Assembly: GCF_021018805.1 (NCBI RefSeq)
Contig: NW_026960607.1
Span: 2,048,501 to 2,112,500 of the forward strand
DNA: 64,000 nucleotides
DNA from: Prinia subflava
Taxonomy: Eukaryota > Chordata > Aves > Passeriformes > Cisticolidae
Reading direction: 5' to 3'
Each line of letters opens with the position of its first letter. The first letter of the stretch is position 1. Below are positions 23,701 through 36,400 of the stretch, piece by piece. The notes beneath the pieces were generated by a model. The model ran no database searches and was not told the DNA's origin. It saw nothing but the letters and a program-made list of their open reading frames with translations. A program made the translations under genes and the position numbers.

Positions 23701-25773
23701 TTTCTCTTCTCATTTTCCTCACATAAAGAGGAGATTAATTTAGGAGAAAATTGTTTCTGACTTCTGTTTTTAATGAGAAAATAGTATCTCTTGGGATAAG
23801 CTTTCAGATGGTGGAGCATTATTGTTTTGAAAGAAACTAATATCTAATAAATCATAAATTAAGAAGGTTTTTTACAAGTTAAATTGCTTTTAAAATGGCA
23901 GCATTAGAAGCATATATAACTTAGAATATTATGTTTCAGGTACTCTGTATCTCTGTGATCCTGTGGGAATTATATGACTGCTATTGAATTTGAAGGAAAA
24001 AATAACAAAAGCAGTAATCTTAATTTACTGTTATTACCTTAAAAATACTAATATCAAAGTACATGGAGATGTATGTGGACTTCAGTTTTTCATATGACCT
24101 TGCACAATGTTTCTAGCCTTTTTCCTATTCAAGTATGTTCTTTCTAGGTGGTAGAAAAAGAAAAAAAAAGTTTAAATTTTGTGTGCTTTATGTTACTGCA
24201 CAAAGTGTTTGAAACGTTAGTAGTAAATCTGTATTTGAGAAGAATCACTGAGCAGTATAATATTACTTTGTTTCTTTTCTGAAAAAGTAGAATAGAACCT
24301 CAGTCTTCTACTTCCAAGGAGAGAGAACAACTGAGTACTCTACAAATGTATTATTGAGAAGTACAAGTACATACTCATCATGGCTCTAGATGAAGAATAA
24401 CTGTTCTACTTGATGCATGCAGATGAGGGAATAAAAGGACCTGTAACGGGCCATATAAAATGTCAGCACTAGAAAACTGAACTACTGGTGTGTAGAAACC
24501 ATCCCGTTGTTCCCTTTGCACATTCTCCATTTACTCTGTACAATACTTCAAATAAAATGGAAAACTAGGGTTTTCATGGGTGTATTTTACTGCTTGCCTT
24601 CTACTTTTTTATCACTTGAATATTTTTTATTTATGTGAATTATTTTTATGTATTGCTCCAGTTTATGTATTTTTAATCTCTTGTAATCGGGGTACATCAG
24701 TGATGATTGTCTTAATGTAGCTATAATGATTTTTAGACTTATGGCTTTGTTGCAATTTCTGTTGGTGTGAACCATTTAATATAATTTTGAGGTTGGAAAT
24801 GCAGTTACCCAGCAGAGTGTGCACAGAAAGAACTGCTTGACTGGCTTGGCACTCTCTGGTCTAATCTACTCAGGGATAATTAGTACAAGCATTAGAGATA
24901 GTTCCAGCCAGGCAGCATTAACACAAAGTCTCTAAGGAATCTCTTGCATCTAGTTTTGTTTCATTAGTATTGACAGTGCTGGAAGCGGAGGAGAACACTG
25001 CCAAGGTTATTACCAGTGTATGGCCCAGCCTGTTCTTGGCTGGAGGTGGAACCCAAAACACTGGAGTCTAGCTTACATCACTACTCTGCTTTGGATGTTG
25101 CTTACTCCAAGGCTGGCTAAATTAGGAGAAATTCTTATTCCAAGTGACATTGTGCTGGAAGCTTCTCTGAAGTGAATCATCCTTGAATAGACAAGACTGT
25201 TAAATGCTAAGCATATCCACCAGCATTTTCCTGTGTGTGCTTTCAGCATTTGGATTTTCCACTTTGTAATGATAACATTGCAATGAAATGTGCCACCAAG
25301 GCACATCAGAGCTGCTGTCACTGTCAAAAACTAAATTTAGCCTCCAGCATTTAACAGTAAAAATAAGCTGTTCATCTATCTCTTAAGCTAATATGTTGCT
25401 GAGATGGGAAAGATCTGTTAATAAGCAGTAGCCTTTGTGAGTGTAGACATAATCATAGTAGATTTAATGATAAGGTTTATTAATGGAATCCTCACCTCAC
25501 ACTTGCTGTTGTTGAAATTCAGTGTGCTTTCCATGACAATTATTTGTGAGAGATCTTAATTTAAATGCTAGTTTCTGAAACTAATTTTAGGCATATTTTT
25601 TGCAGCAGGTCTGCAGAAACCTGTTTCTGCTGTTGGTTGGGCAACATCCAGTTTTTTCTCTCTGACAGTTGTGTTTGTAGTCTTACTGTCTTTTGCTAGA
25701 CTGGCAAAGACTTGACTGTTAAGATGCTTGATACTGCAGCTTTGATCACATGCATGAACTGTGATTTTGGTTT
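20723..25773. other. Intronic sequence without recognised features
   Basis: About 5 kb of AT-rich DNA. ORFs are short and motif-free. No repeats of the families seen elsewhere in the window. Confidence 0.55.
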
Positions 25774-25778
25774 CCCAA

Positions 25779-27142
25779 TGTCGTGGTTGCAAGGGAGGTG
25801 AATTTTTTTTCCAGGGGGATGTGGGCAGTCCAATCAGTAATCAGCTTTTCTGCTGGCACCTAGATTGGTCACTCGGAGGTTTGGACACGCCTCTGAGGAC
25901 ACAAAGAGTTAAAAGCAGGAGTCTAGGGGGTTCGGCCTCTTTTTTTTCAGATCCCGGTTTCAGCAGAGAGACGTGTCAGGCCTCCTTCCCCTGCCCAGCC
26001 ACGAGGCTGGGTGGGGGAGGGGAAACACGTGGTCGGGCTCAGGTAAGCCAGAGCCCCCGGGGGGGGAAGAAGAGAGGGGACAGGACTGGAACTGAGCTGC
26101 CCCGTCCAGGATGGAGGGGTGGAAAACTGTGGAAGTGCCTTCTGTGTGTGCTCACCCCCCCCCCCCCCCCCCAAACTCCGGGAGAAGGTGCCCAGCCACG
26201 TGGGAGTTGTGGAGCCTGGGAGTGCCTGAGCCTGCACCCTGCCGAGAAAAAAAACCTGTTAACCCTTGTGTAGCAGAAACTTTTCTTAGACATTGATTCT
26301 CATGACTGGTGGTTTCGGAGAGAGGGAAGCGGCCTGAGACTGAGATGATAAAGCATGATTGGAAGGAACCCGATGGAAGAATGAGAGGAGTAGCCTTCTG
26401 AGCTGGACTTCTCTTGCATAATGTCAGCCATGGACTGAACTTAAGTCTCTTTTGAACATAAACTGCATTTTTGGGTGGATGCAGCTGCCCTTGCTTTTGC
26501 TACAGTGACTGGCACTTGAAGAGTGGAGCGAGCAGAGAAAAGAGGGGGAGGGTGAGGTGGCGCCCTCTGCCCTCAGGGCAGATCTGCTCCTGGAACCCCG
26601 GCCCCTGGGTAAAAAGGGGAGAGCTCGGCATGCAGCATCCTTAAAAAGCCCTGTATGTAGTTTTGGCCTATGAGACAGCGGTGAGAGCGCTGGACATAGG
26701 AAAAAGAGAGAGTCACCCTGGCAGACTTCTCTGGGCGGTGCCACGGGTGACATGGGAACACATAAGGAGTAGACCTGTGTGTTCTGGAGAACAGTCTGTG
26801 GTGCCAGAGAGACTCCTCTCTCCCTTGCTGAATTGAAGATTAGTTTTTTTTTGAGTGGTGATTGATCTAAAACCCAAAGGTTGGTCTGTGAAAAGTGATG
26901 GGTGGGGAGGTAGAAACTGGGAGAAGAAATGTTCTAAGAAGTTTTTATTTCTGTCTCTGTGTGTGTTTAAGAGTATTTCTGTCCCTGTTCTTATGTAATT
27001 AATAAAGTTTTGGTGGGTTTTTTTTTGTTTTCAAGATTTAAGCCTGCTCTGCTCTGTTCCTGATCACATCCCACAGGAGTTGTTAGAGAAAAAACATATA
27101 TTCATGGGTGCATTAACATCTGGCCAGTGCCAACCCATGACA
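25779..27142 (+). repeat. Solo LTR, family A (ERVL-like, 5-bp TSD), older copy
   Basis: It reads TGTCGTGGTTGC ... AACCCATGACA, 1364 bp, flanked by an exact 5-bp duplication CCCAA (25774-25778 and 27143-27147). It aligns with 7481-8915 and 48960-50387 but is visibly more diverged. AATAAA is at 27001-27006. A poly(C) tract lies at about 26153-26172. The LTR is in the sense orientation relative to SH3RF1. Confidence 0.9.
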
Positions 27143-27189
27143 CCCAATGACTGCTATTCCACAGGGATCCACTGCAGGTAGCCCATAGG

Positions 27190-27589
27190 TGTTGTTGTTT
27201 AATTTTGGGGGACTCCCGGGGGGGGTCCCCCGAAAGACCCCCGGGTCCTAGGGTCGTGGTTGTTCCCGTGCTGGCAGGCAAAGAGACTCAGATGCCTGTG
27301 GGGTGCTGATGAGGTGAGGGTTTATTCACTGAGGGAGAGGGGAAGGGAAGGGGGGAAGGGGGAGAGGGAAGGGGAGCGTCCGGAGGCCTCCAGGGGGAAG
27401 GGGGCAAAGAGAGCGAGACCCCTTGCCTTAGCACTCTTATCACAGAGGTTCAAAGGGGCACGGTAACATTCTCCAGCCAATAGAGTTACAGATAATTTGA
27501 TACTGCAGGGAGGATACAGACTTGGGATAAACCATACATTTTCCAGGGGTGAGCCAGAGCAAACCATTTCCATAAAATGCAATCCCACA
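27190..27589 (-). repeat. Solo LTR, family F (ERVK-like, 6-bp TSD)
   Basis: On the - strand it reads TGTGGGATTGCATT ... TTAAACAACA, 400 bp, flanked by an exact 6-bp duplication CATAGG (27184-27189 and 27590-27595). A 6-bp duplication is typical of class II elements. The polyadenylation signal (TTTATT on +) is at 27321-27326. A GC-rich inverted run of Gs and Cs lies at about 27208-27248, and a purine-rich block at 27327-27385. Only one copy is present in the window. Confidence 0.85.
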
Positions 27590-27595
27590 CATAGG

Positions 27596-29659
27596 TACCT
27601 CTGAAAAATAGTCAGTGTCTTAAAAATACTAAGTGTCTGAAATCCTGCCTCTTCACAGCTGAGTGAAACAAATCCTGAACTGCAGAAGATTAGTTCACTG
27701 GTATTCACAGTATGAAATCTCTCTAAAGTGAAATGGTTACTTTGAGTATTCCTTCAAAACTTGTTTTTTCTTCACAAACAAAAAACTCCCCTTAAAATAG
27801 GACAGTCAGTTAAAATAACAACAGCAAAAACTTCCTACCCAGTATTTCAGTGTCTTGAGTACTTCCTAAAATACATAGGCCTTTTATTCTTAGTATGTGG
27901 AGCTGTAGACTCTTCAGCTCTTGTTTGTGGGAAGTGGGCACTATCCATCCAGCTACAGGCTGAAGAGCTGTAAGTCATCTCTACTGTCATGCAGGCCATG
28001 CCAAAAAAAGAAAAATAGTTATTTGAGTCAACTGCAAAAGGTCAGTAGAAAATGAAGAGGAAGTAAAACAACTACCAGGGCTACTATGCATCTCTGAGTC
28101 AAGATCAGCTACGTTTAGTATTACTTTACAACAGATGCTTCCAAATCAGCATGAAGGATGGTTTTTTCTCCCTAATTTCTCAAAGATAAAATTGCTTTAA
28201 ATGCTCAATATGGTGAGCATTGTAAGTGCCACTGGTGGCAGTATGCTAAAATTATGATATAATAGAACTGAAATAGATATGAAGTAAGTAAACAGTGAAT
28301 TTTTAATCAGGCACAAAAGCCTTTAGCCAAAGCAAAAGATCATCTGTAGACTCAATAGTAACTGTAGGTTAAATGTTTCCAAAATTCCTTGTGTGTTAAG
28401 CAGGTTTTGACTCCCAGTAAGAGAATTATTTTTGTTGGAGTTTGAAAATTTTGAGCTTTTTATTTTTCTTGCTTCTTAAAATGCATTTCAGTGACCTTAG
28501 AGGGCACAATTTTAAGAAAACAAATTTTCAATGAATGACTGTCGGTACTTAGATTAACCTGGATTTCTCAAAAGAAGATCAGTCTATTTCATTAATTCAA
28601 AGAGAAGGTGGAAGGGAAAGAGCTGTCATCATGCTGGCTGGGTGAACAAGTCAGTGTCGTGTGGCACTTTAGGTCGCTGTACCATCTTGTTTTTTTAAGA
28701 TAATTTATATTTTCTTTCACCATTGTGTTTGTAGTCCAAAAGAATTTGTAGTTTCAATACTCAAAATTGATTTAAGATTCTTTTGCTATAAACCTTTTAA
28801 AACTCAATACTGGGTAGTATCAAATGATGTGAGATTAAATATTCATTGATAGATGTGGAGGAGAAATCTTTCTTATATGAAAACCTGATGTGTCAGACAG
28901 GGAGAGCTTAGGATTCCAAGCTACTCTAGAAATTGCTTCTTTTAGTAATATATCCGACTCACAGATTATTTTGGAAATTACTGGGACAGAAGCAATGAGC
29001 TGTCCTGTAGTTCTTGCCCCTAAATTATTTTGGGGTGTGGCAGTGATTGACAAGGCAAATTGCTGCCTTCATCTTGAATGGACTAGTCTTATTTATAAAT
29101 TAATATGTAGATGAAGAAGGCTGTAAAATAGGTTTAATTGTAGTCTTCAGTGGTATAAATAAGGAAGGTACCACTGGATCCTTCAAGATTTCAGGTTTTA
29201 GTTACAAGTCAATGCATAATTTAAACATGACTTAAAAATGTATAACTTTAGTAGTAGTTGGAAAGTATTAAGTACTAATTTATATTGTGGCAAAATTAGT
29301 ATTTCTTGCTTTCTGTAAGTGTATAAGTGAAGCGAAGATACTGAAAATTAGTTTCAGTGTAGTACACGTTCTGTAAACATCTGTGGAAAATGCAAATGAG
29401 TTATTATCAAGTAAGATTTTTTTTAGTTTCTTAATAGTTATTCACTTGGTGGATAAACTTATAGCAAGTTCTATTTCTTTATAAAAGAGGTGGTGCAAAT
29501 ATTTATAAGTTTTTGTGGAGAAGAGTGACAACAAATAATCTTTTATTACTTTCCCCATTTTTTCTTGGTTTTTTTTTTCTTGCCATTGAAGTCTGAGCCC
29601 TTAGTGGAAAGATTTTATCATGATACAAAAATACTTTCTGAAATATATTCAGTGAATTG
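27596..29659. other. Intronic sequence without recognised features
   Basis: AT-rich DNA with no long ORF and no recognised repeat family. Confidence 0.55.
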
Positions 29660-29665
29660 GATTAC

Positions 29666-30288
29666 TGTCGGGATGCTCACTTGGAGCCGACGGCTCTATC
29701 ACCGGCCAGCCCAGATACCGCGACAGACGTCGGCAAGGGTCAGACCGCGAGCAGCGCAAGCAGTACTGACTCCTGTGGGTTCTTGTCCTAACAGGGGCTC
29801 GTGTGAGCGATGGTAATTCGACAGGCAGTGGAACGAAAGGAGGAAACAAATTCCAGACGAACAGAGGGTTTATTAGAAACACCTCCTCAGCCCGGGACTG
29901 TTCGGGGGGAGGAGAGTACAGTGGGTTTTTGTCAGGGGCGAGTCGGGGGGGGGCAAAGGGAGTGGTCAGCCACTGATAGCCAACCAGGGCAAGTTGCTAG
30001 GGGACCCGGGGGTGGGAGAACATAACTTGAACTAATCAGGAGAGGGTAGGAGGGATTTCACCAAGGCGGGAAAAAATAACAGACAGCTAACCGTATGCCG
30101 CATAACAGGTGCAGGTGCAGACAGGAGTCATGTGAGTTAAACAAAGGAACCATCGGGGGAAGGGTACAGAGAACCAAACGAGTACAAAAATATACAAAGC
30201 ATAACCGATTAAATTAACACACTGCCACAGATTACCATTTAGATCCTGTTTCCAGCAGCCGGGTAGTTGAGGCCTGTAATTCTCAACA
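29666..30288 (-). repeat. Probable solo LTR, family G
   Basis: A GC-richer block with LTR-like ends, reading TGTTGAGAATTACAGG ... CATCCCGACA on the - strand (623 bp). It has a polyadenylation signal (TTTATT on +, 29869-29874) at the expected distance from the 3' end. The flanking 5-mers ATTAC (29661-29665) and AGTAC (30289-30293) differ at one base, so the duplication is imperfect. Class I or III is undecided. No second copy is present in the window. Confidence 0.65.
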
Positions 30289-30293
30289 AGTAC

Positions 30294-31771
30294 ATTTGAG
30301 TGGATCAAGGGGAGTTAGATGGAATGTGATTCACAAGACTGTCTCCTGTAGTCATGATGCATTTTACACACCACTCTTTTTTTGCCTTGTCTGCTAAAAT
30401 TTCTTATTAGAGTAGCTTATCCTACTGTCCATTGCAATAAGTGTAGCAAGCTGTAAAAATAACATGTTTTCAGAGCTAGGATGACACTCATTTCCTTTCA
30501 AACAAATAATAGGTTGTACTAGGAAGTTGTTTTCATTTCAGCCTGTACATGAAGATGGAGGCACAACAACACCATCAGTATACTACTATATTTAGTAACC
30601 ATTGTGTTCATAAATTTATAAATATTGATTGGTATATTATGTGTTCAGCCAGTGTAACATACAAGGTACCTCTGATGAATTCATACTTTTTAAAAGAAAG
30701 CAAAATAAGTGTACGATGATGGATAAAAAGAATCAACTCCAGCTGAATTTGCTGAAAGAGATGAGCTTGTGTCAGTGTTCTAGACCAAATCTAGAAGTAT
30801 TCTTTCAGTTTGGGTTCCCGAAAAAGTCAAGGTTAGACCAAATCTAGAAGTATTCTTTCAGTTTGGGTTCCTGAAAAAGTCAAGGTTGCTGCCCAGCCAT
30901 ATGAAAATATTACAGTATGTGAATTTGAAAAATTTCTGTATTGCAAGAGGGAGTATTCTTGGTAAGCTGTGGAGTTTTTCTAATTCTTTGTAGGCTTGGA
31001 TGGAGTTGGACATTATGGGAAAGAAGGAAGGACTGGAAGCACTCAGAAAAAACCTGAAATTTACAGGATGAATTCAGAAACCTTCACTTTTTGCCCTCAG
31101 TAATAAAGTGCATTATTGAAAGCTGTCTTGTAGTTATGACTGTAAGCTAGTGTTAAGTTCCAGCTCTTAAGCTGAATATATGACATTGGGCAGATCACTT
31201 TGTGTGCTGAGTCATGATTTTTGCTAGGTTTATCTGTAGCAATTTCAACTGTTATCACTCCTGTCTTCTGCTGAAGGTTACTGTTAAAGTCAGCTTAGGC
31301 TAATGGGCAGGTTATAAACTGTGCCTGCTGATGAGCTAGCACATGGGGTTTTTTCCTATTGTCCTTGCCAAAAGGACTATAATCTTCAGCAGGAAAGTGG
31401 AGTAGAAAATAGAAGCAATAACATTTTAGATGCTGTAGTAATGTCTTCCAGAGAGCTTGAATTAGTCTTCAGTTCTTGATCTGTGAAATTAATATAATAA
31501 TATTATTTCCATTAAAAAAAAAAATTGTCCACTGCTTATTTACTTTGTACCTAAGATTAAGGGGAGTCAGAAATCATCTTGTGCTGCATTTAGATATTGG
31601 AATGAGGAAACATCCATGTACCCTAAAAGAGAAATAATGCATTTCTCTAGCTTGTGCAACTAGACATCTCAGTTGTAATTTACAGAAAGTTTGTCAAAGC
31701 AAATTATTTTTCCTTTATTAAATACATTAAATGTGATTTTATTCATGCTAATCTTCTAAAAAAAAATACTA
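30294..31771. other. Intronic sequence with one local duplication
   Basis: AT-rich DNA. The only structure I see is the tandem duplication at 30781-30886. Confidence 0.55.
30781..30886. repeat. 53-bp tandem duplication
   Basis: Two adjacent 53-bp units (30781-30833 and 30834-30886) differ at a single base, C versus T, within GGGTTCCCG/GGGTTCCTG. The near identity suggests a recent local duplication and possible copy-number variation. Confidence 0.92.
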
Positions 31772-31777
31772 CACCTG

Positions 31778-32932
31778 TGCCGAGGCCGTTTCTACAGGTT
31801 AATAGATCTTAAAGGTCCAAGAACATTTTAAAGTCTTATACAAAGTTGTTTATTACATTAAAGCATATATCTGAAGGTGCAAGAGTCCTAAATGAGCAGT
31901 CTTACAATTGGTTATGAGTATAAAGTCTTAGAAATAAAATACCAGAATAAACAGTAGTCTTAACATGGAATTTAACATAACATTCTAGCTTTAGGATAAA
32001 ACAACCTTCAACTCCTGACCCCAAGCAGGGTTCCCGGCCGCAGGGTCGCAATGACAGGAAAGGGTCCTGAGATCACGAATCTTAAGTAGGGTTCCTGGCC
32101 ACAGGATCGCAGAGGCAGGAAGGGATCCTGGGATCAGGAATCCCAAAGAGGGTTTCCGGCTGCAGGGTCACAGTGGCAGGAAGGGGTCCCGGGGTTCCAA
32201 ACCTGCGCAGAGCCCCCGGCAGCCCTGAACAGAGTTCCGGGGCAAGCGCTGCAAGGGGGAAAGGGAAAGGGGACCCTGGGGCCCTGATCCTACGCAACAA
32301 AGACTACAATAGATGGTACCTTTAGAATCTCGTTTCGGCTCCCTGGCAGGGCTCCTTCCTCAGGCTGCAGGAGGTGGAGGTTGGATCGATAGATCGGATT
32401 GATCGATCGATACCTCCACTTCCAACCCAGAGGCTTTTTATCCATATGTTAGAAATGCATATTCATATCTTTATCTACACTCAGTCTAGGTGCAATTATC
32501 TAGGTTTGTAAAACTACAAAAAAATACGAAAAGCGATATCAAAAACCTACGCATATAGCATATCTATCAGTGCAAAAACTCTGTCTCGCTGTCTTGCTAA
32601 CGTAAAAATTCTATCTTATTGTGCATAAAAACTCTATCTTAGCATAAGTGAGAAACTTTATCTTATTTGCGCAAAATTCATACCAAAAATTATAAACACT
32701 ACTCTACTGTACTCTATTTTTGTTATGTCTAAACTCTATCACTAGGCCTGAAGCTCTGTACTTCTCTACACTAACAATTAGGCACTTAGGGTATGTGAAG
32801 CTTAAAGCTGAGGCTTAAATCTCTACTTTATGTGTGTGTGGCTTTATATATTTTAATTTTTCTAAAGGTTTTAATTCAGTTCCTGCACTTCTCGCTCTCT
32901 GCCGAGGATCCATGGAAACATGGACTCCAACA
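31778..32932 (-). repeat. Solo LTR, family D (ERVK-like, 6-bp TSD), short allele
   Basis: On the - strand it reads TGTTGGAGTCCATG ... GGCCTCGGCA, 1155 bp, flanked by an exact 6-bp duplication CACCTG (31772-31777 and 32933-32938). The polyadenylation signal (TTTATT on +) is at 31849-31854. A second copy lies at 44914-46256 in the same orientation. A GC-rich minisatellite sits at about 32016-32235, and GATC-rich palindromic text at about 32382-32412. Confidence 0.93.
32016..32235. repeat. Minisatellite inside family D LTR
   Basis: About 60-bp units recur with a core CAGGGTTCCCGGCCGCAGGG followed by a variable GCAGGAAGGGGTCC-type block. Roughly three to four degenerate units are present. The 44914 copy carries an expanded version. 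Confidence 0.75.
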
Positions 32933-32991
32933 CACCTGAAAAAGGATTAAAAGTAGTACTGTTTTACACAAGCAGGTATTTATCTATTTGT

Positions 32992-33423
32992 GATCAGAGG
33001 GCTGAAAGACCTTTCCTATAAAGACAAGCTGAGAAAATTGTAGTTCTTCAGTCTGAAGAAGCCATGACTCCAGGGAGACCTTAGAGCAACCTTCCAGTAC
33101 CTGAAGGGAGCCTAAAAGAGAGTTGGAGAGGGACTTCTTACAAGGATGTGGAGTGATAGGACACAGGGGAATGGCTTCAAACTGGAAGAGGGTCAATTTC
33201 CATTAGATATTTGGAAGAAATTCTCTACTGTGAGGGTGAGACACTGGAGCAGGTTGCCCAGAGAAGCTGTAGGTGACCCAGCACTGGAAGTGTTCAGGGA
33301 CAGGTTGGGATGGGGCTTTGAGCAATCTGGTCTAGTGAAAGGTGTCCCTGCCCATGGCAGAGGGGTTGTGGGTAAATGATCTTGAAGGTCTCTTCTAACC
33401 CAAACCATTCTGTGATTCTATGG
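32992..33423 (+). mobile_element. CR1 LINE 3' tail
   Basis: It contains the typical CR1 3' block (AGAGAAGCTGTAGGTGACCC and GATCTTGAAGGTCTCTTCTA) and ends with the terminal repeat ATTCTGTGATTCTATGG. It is about 430 bp, 5'-truncated, and starts 60 bp after the family D LTR. No reverse-transcriptase coding sequence remains. Confidence 0.9.
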
Positions 33424-36400
33424 TTTCTTATGGAAATTACAGGTTACTGATTTCAGTAGTGGACTTGCATTGCTATGAGTTAGCTAGTAGTAGCAAACAG
33501 AGCTGGTTTTGGACATGATATTTCTAACTGTATTTTGAAGCCTAATTTGATTTAAAAAAATTTTTTTTTTTTTTAAGTCGTGAGTGGAGCAGATCTGTTC
33601 TCTATTGTATTTTTGTCTTTCTAGAAACCCTCCATATCTCTTTTTTAATGGAATGAGCATGTATAATTTATGTGCTTACAAAACATTTGGTTTCTAACAC
33701 ATTTAGATCTTCTTTGTGGGTAAGAAATCTCAAACATGGAAGTACTGCATAGTGATGGTGTTTACACTAGAATATTGTATGGTATTTTTAAAGTTATATA
33801 TGTGGCTCTTGAACTCTGTAATACAAGAAATTAAGGTTGCTTACTCATAAATGAATTTTTAAAGATTGTATCTACACACTTGTTGAAATGGAAATCATTG
33901 TACTGATGAAATGAAATGAATAAAAATTTCCCAGTGGTAAACAGAATATTGAAAGAACATAGACAAGTCTTGGCAAAAGTGGTTACAAACTCCCTGTAGA
34001 TTACAGCAATATAAATCAGATTCTTTTAGCATAAACTAGATTACCTGTACAGCATTCTGTTTGTGATTTTTTCTTTTGAATTAATGTTTAAGTATTTCTA
34101 TTATACATTCAGTAAACAGAAAAATGGTCTTTTGCTTATTCTGGCTGCATGTATACAGCTTTAGTAATACGCACTTGAGTATTCACTTCAGAAAGCTGTA
34201 ATTAAACTAGCAGAGAGTCTTGTTTTTAACCTTTTTAATGTGCAGTCCTTAATTGCTTGCATTATATGATATTATAAGTTTTTAAAACCTTGGATACACG
34301 TATGTTTCAGTTTACTCTGCTGAGATCGATTAAAGCTTAGAGAAGTACATACTAAATCACTACAGAACATGCTGTGAGTTAAGTATAGTAACTATAGTTT
34401 CGACATTAGGTTTTCTATGTTACAATGCATATTAGAATAAAATCAAACTTCTGTTTAATTTCTTCATGTTTTTTTAAATTTTGTTGTATGAATTTCACTT
34501 TAGAATTAACACTTCCTAAGATATGTGGTATATATATAGGTTTTTTCTAACTGGTTTGCTACCAGGTACGCAAATAGGACTTTCTTCTCTTTAGTATGGT
34601 GCTTCTTTTGAAGTCTAGCTATCCTTGAATTGATCATTAATAAGCATGATATCCCCACAGAGCTCAATGCTTTACTTTGGGCAAATAAGTGAAATCTGGA
34701 GGTTAAGTGTAGACAGTCCTGTCTGTGGTATAGAAAGAGTTGAATTAACCAATTGTGTACATTAGCACACTAGTTGTAAAAATTCTGTAGTACGATGTTT
34801 GCTAAAATTCATTGTGTATGCATCATTTCAGTGTGTGATGTTAAACATCCTGTCAAATTTTGTTCAGGTGATCAGAGAAGTAAAATTATGTTCTGGTGCT
34901 ACTAATAGTCCCAACTGTTAAAATTCAGATGTTTTGCTCTCCTCGTTTGAAGTCTCTTAGCATCTCATGCTGTTATGAGTTACTAAAATTATCTAAAATA
35001 GGAACAGAATAACATGTTTTGGGTTGCTTTAAGCAAATTTTGATACAGCAAATGTAAACCATGAACTGTGGCAACCAATATTTTTGTTTAAACTGAGAGT
35101 GATTTTTTAAAGCTGATTTGCTACTTGAAGTAAAGCCTCATAATAACCAAAATGCACAACTTTTTCAATGACTGCTACATTTGACTACATTTTTAAGGCA
35201 AATATCACTTTTACATTAAGAAATTTAAATATTTAGAGGTTGGGGTTTTTTTGTAAAATTTATTCTTATTTTTATTGAAACATGGGAAAAGTGGAGGATC
35301 CATCATGTATGCATGATGCTATAATCTTGACCTTTAAAAGTAGACTTGTTTTGTACCTTTTGGGGACTTGCAGTGAGAAGATCTAAAATACATTGACTTT
35401 TTCAATTATTTTTCAAGTTTCAATTTGTTAGTTATTGTAAAATATTGTGACACAGTAAATTTAATTTTTACTTCTCTCCGGTGTTTTACTTTAAAAAAAG
35501 TGCTTTTTTTAGTAAAAGAGTAAGGCAAACTGAAATTGATTTCATTATTTTTCCATTTCTTCTTAATTAGACATTCTTGTGGTTTTAGTTTATATTTGTC
35601 ATCTGGTATCAGCCAGGAACCTTTCATTAAATGTAATTAGAATAGGTGGGACATTTCAGTGACAAAACTGTATAAATTGTCTATAGCTAATGCAGTTGAA
35701 AATTTGAGTGATGTTTAAATCACAGTAAATATGATTGGAATTGCTGTTTGTCTGATAGGTGATGCATAACTTACCTCACATGTTCAGTTGTGCAGAGATG
35801 AATTTATAATATTTTTTTAAGCACTAAGGCCAGTGCATATCTAATCCTAAATGATCATGTATGAATGTAAAATTTAAGACTGTAATTGTAAAATGTAAAA
35901 TGATTTTTCCCCCTATTAATCTGAAATAAAACCATGCCTTCAAATAGAGTGACTCACATTATTCTGTTCCAGCATTGAAATGCTGAACAGTTTTCCAGAA
36001 AGAAAACTCACAGCAGAGCAGGTTTGTGTGCTGCCAGCAGCTGGGCTCTGGAGAAGACATTCACTGTTAGGCTGTTGACTGCTTCTCCACTGAAGTGGCT
36101 GGAGATTTTCACTATTGCATCTAAAAGAATAAAGCTACTCTTAATGTTGAATTTTGGTGAGTACATGGGAGGCTATTTGAATTTTTTCCCTGAAAACAGT
36201 AGTTCAAATACTCCTGCCGGAATGGGAATTGGTCCCCTTTTAACTCAAGCCGTTATTTGTTGCCCTCTGATTGAAGAGTAAGATGGTAAATATTGCTCAT
36301 CCCAGCAGACAGCTGGAAGGCAGAAGAGAGCATCTCTGCTAAACTGCCAAGGATTTCAGCCTGAGGAATGAGGAGCCAGTTGGCAAAGTGGTAAATGATT

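Noticed and set aside
29790..29812. GGGGCTCGTG-type text resembling a gammaretroviral primer site
   Set aside because: It lies inside the probable LTR on the wrong strand relative to its orientation and is not followed by internal retroviral sequence.
36000..36300. Possible unnamed repeat or exon with slightly higher GC
   Set aside because: No terminal signals, no second copy in the window and no coding motif.
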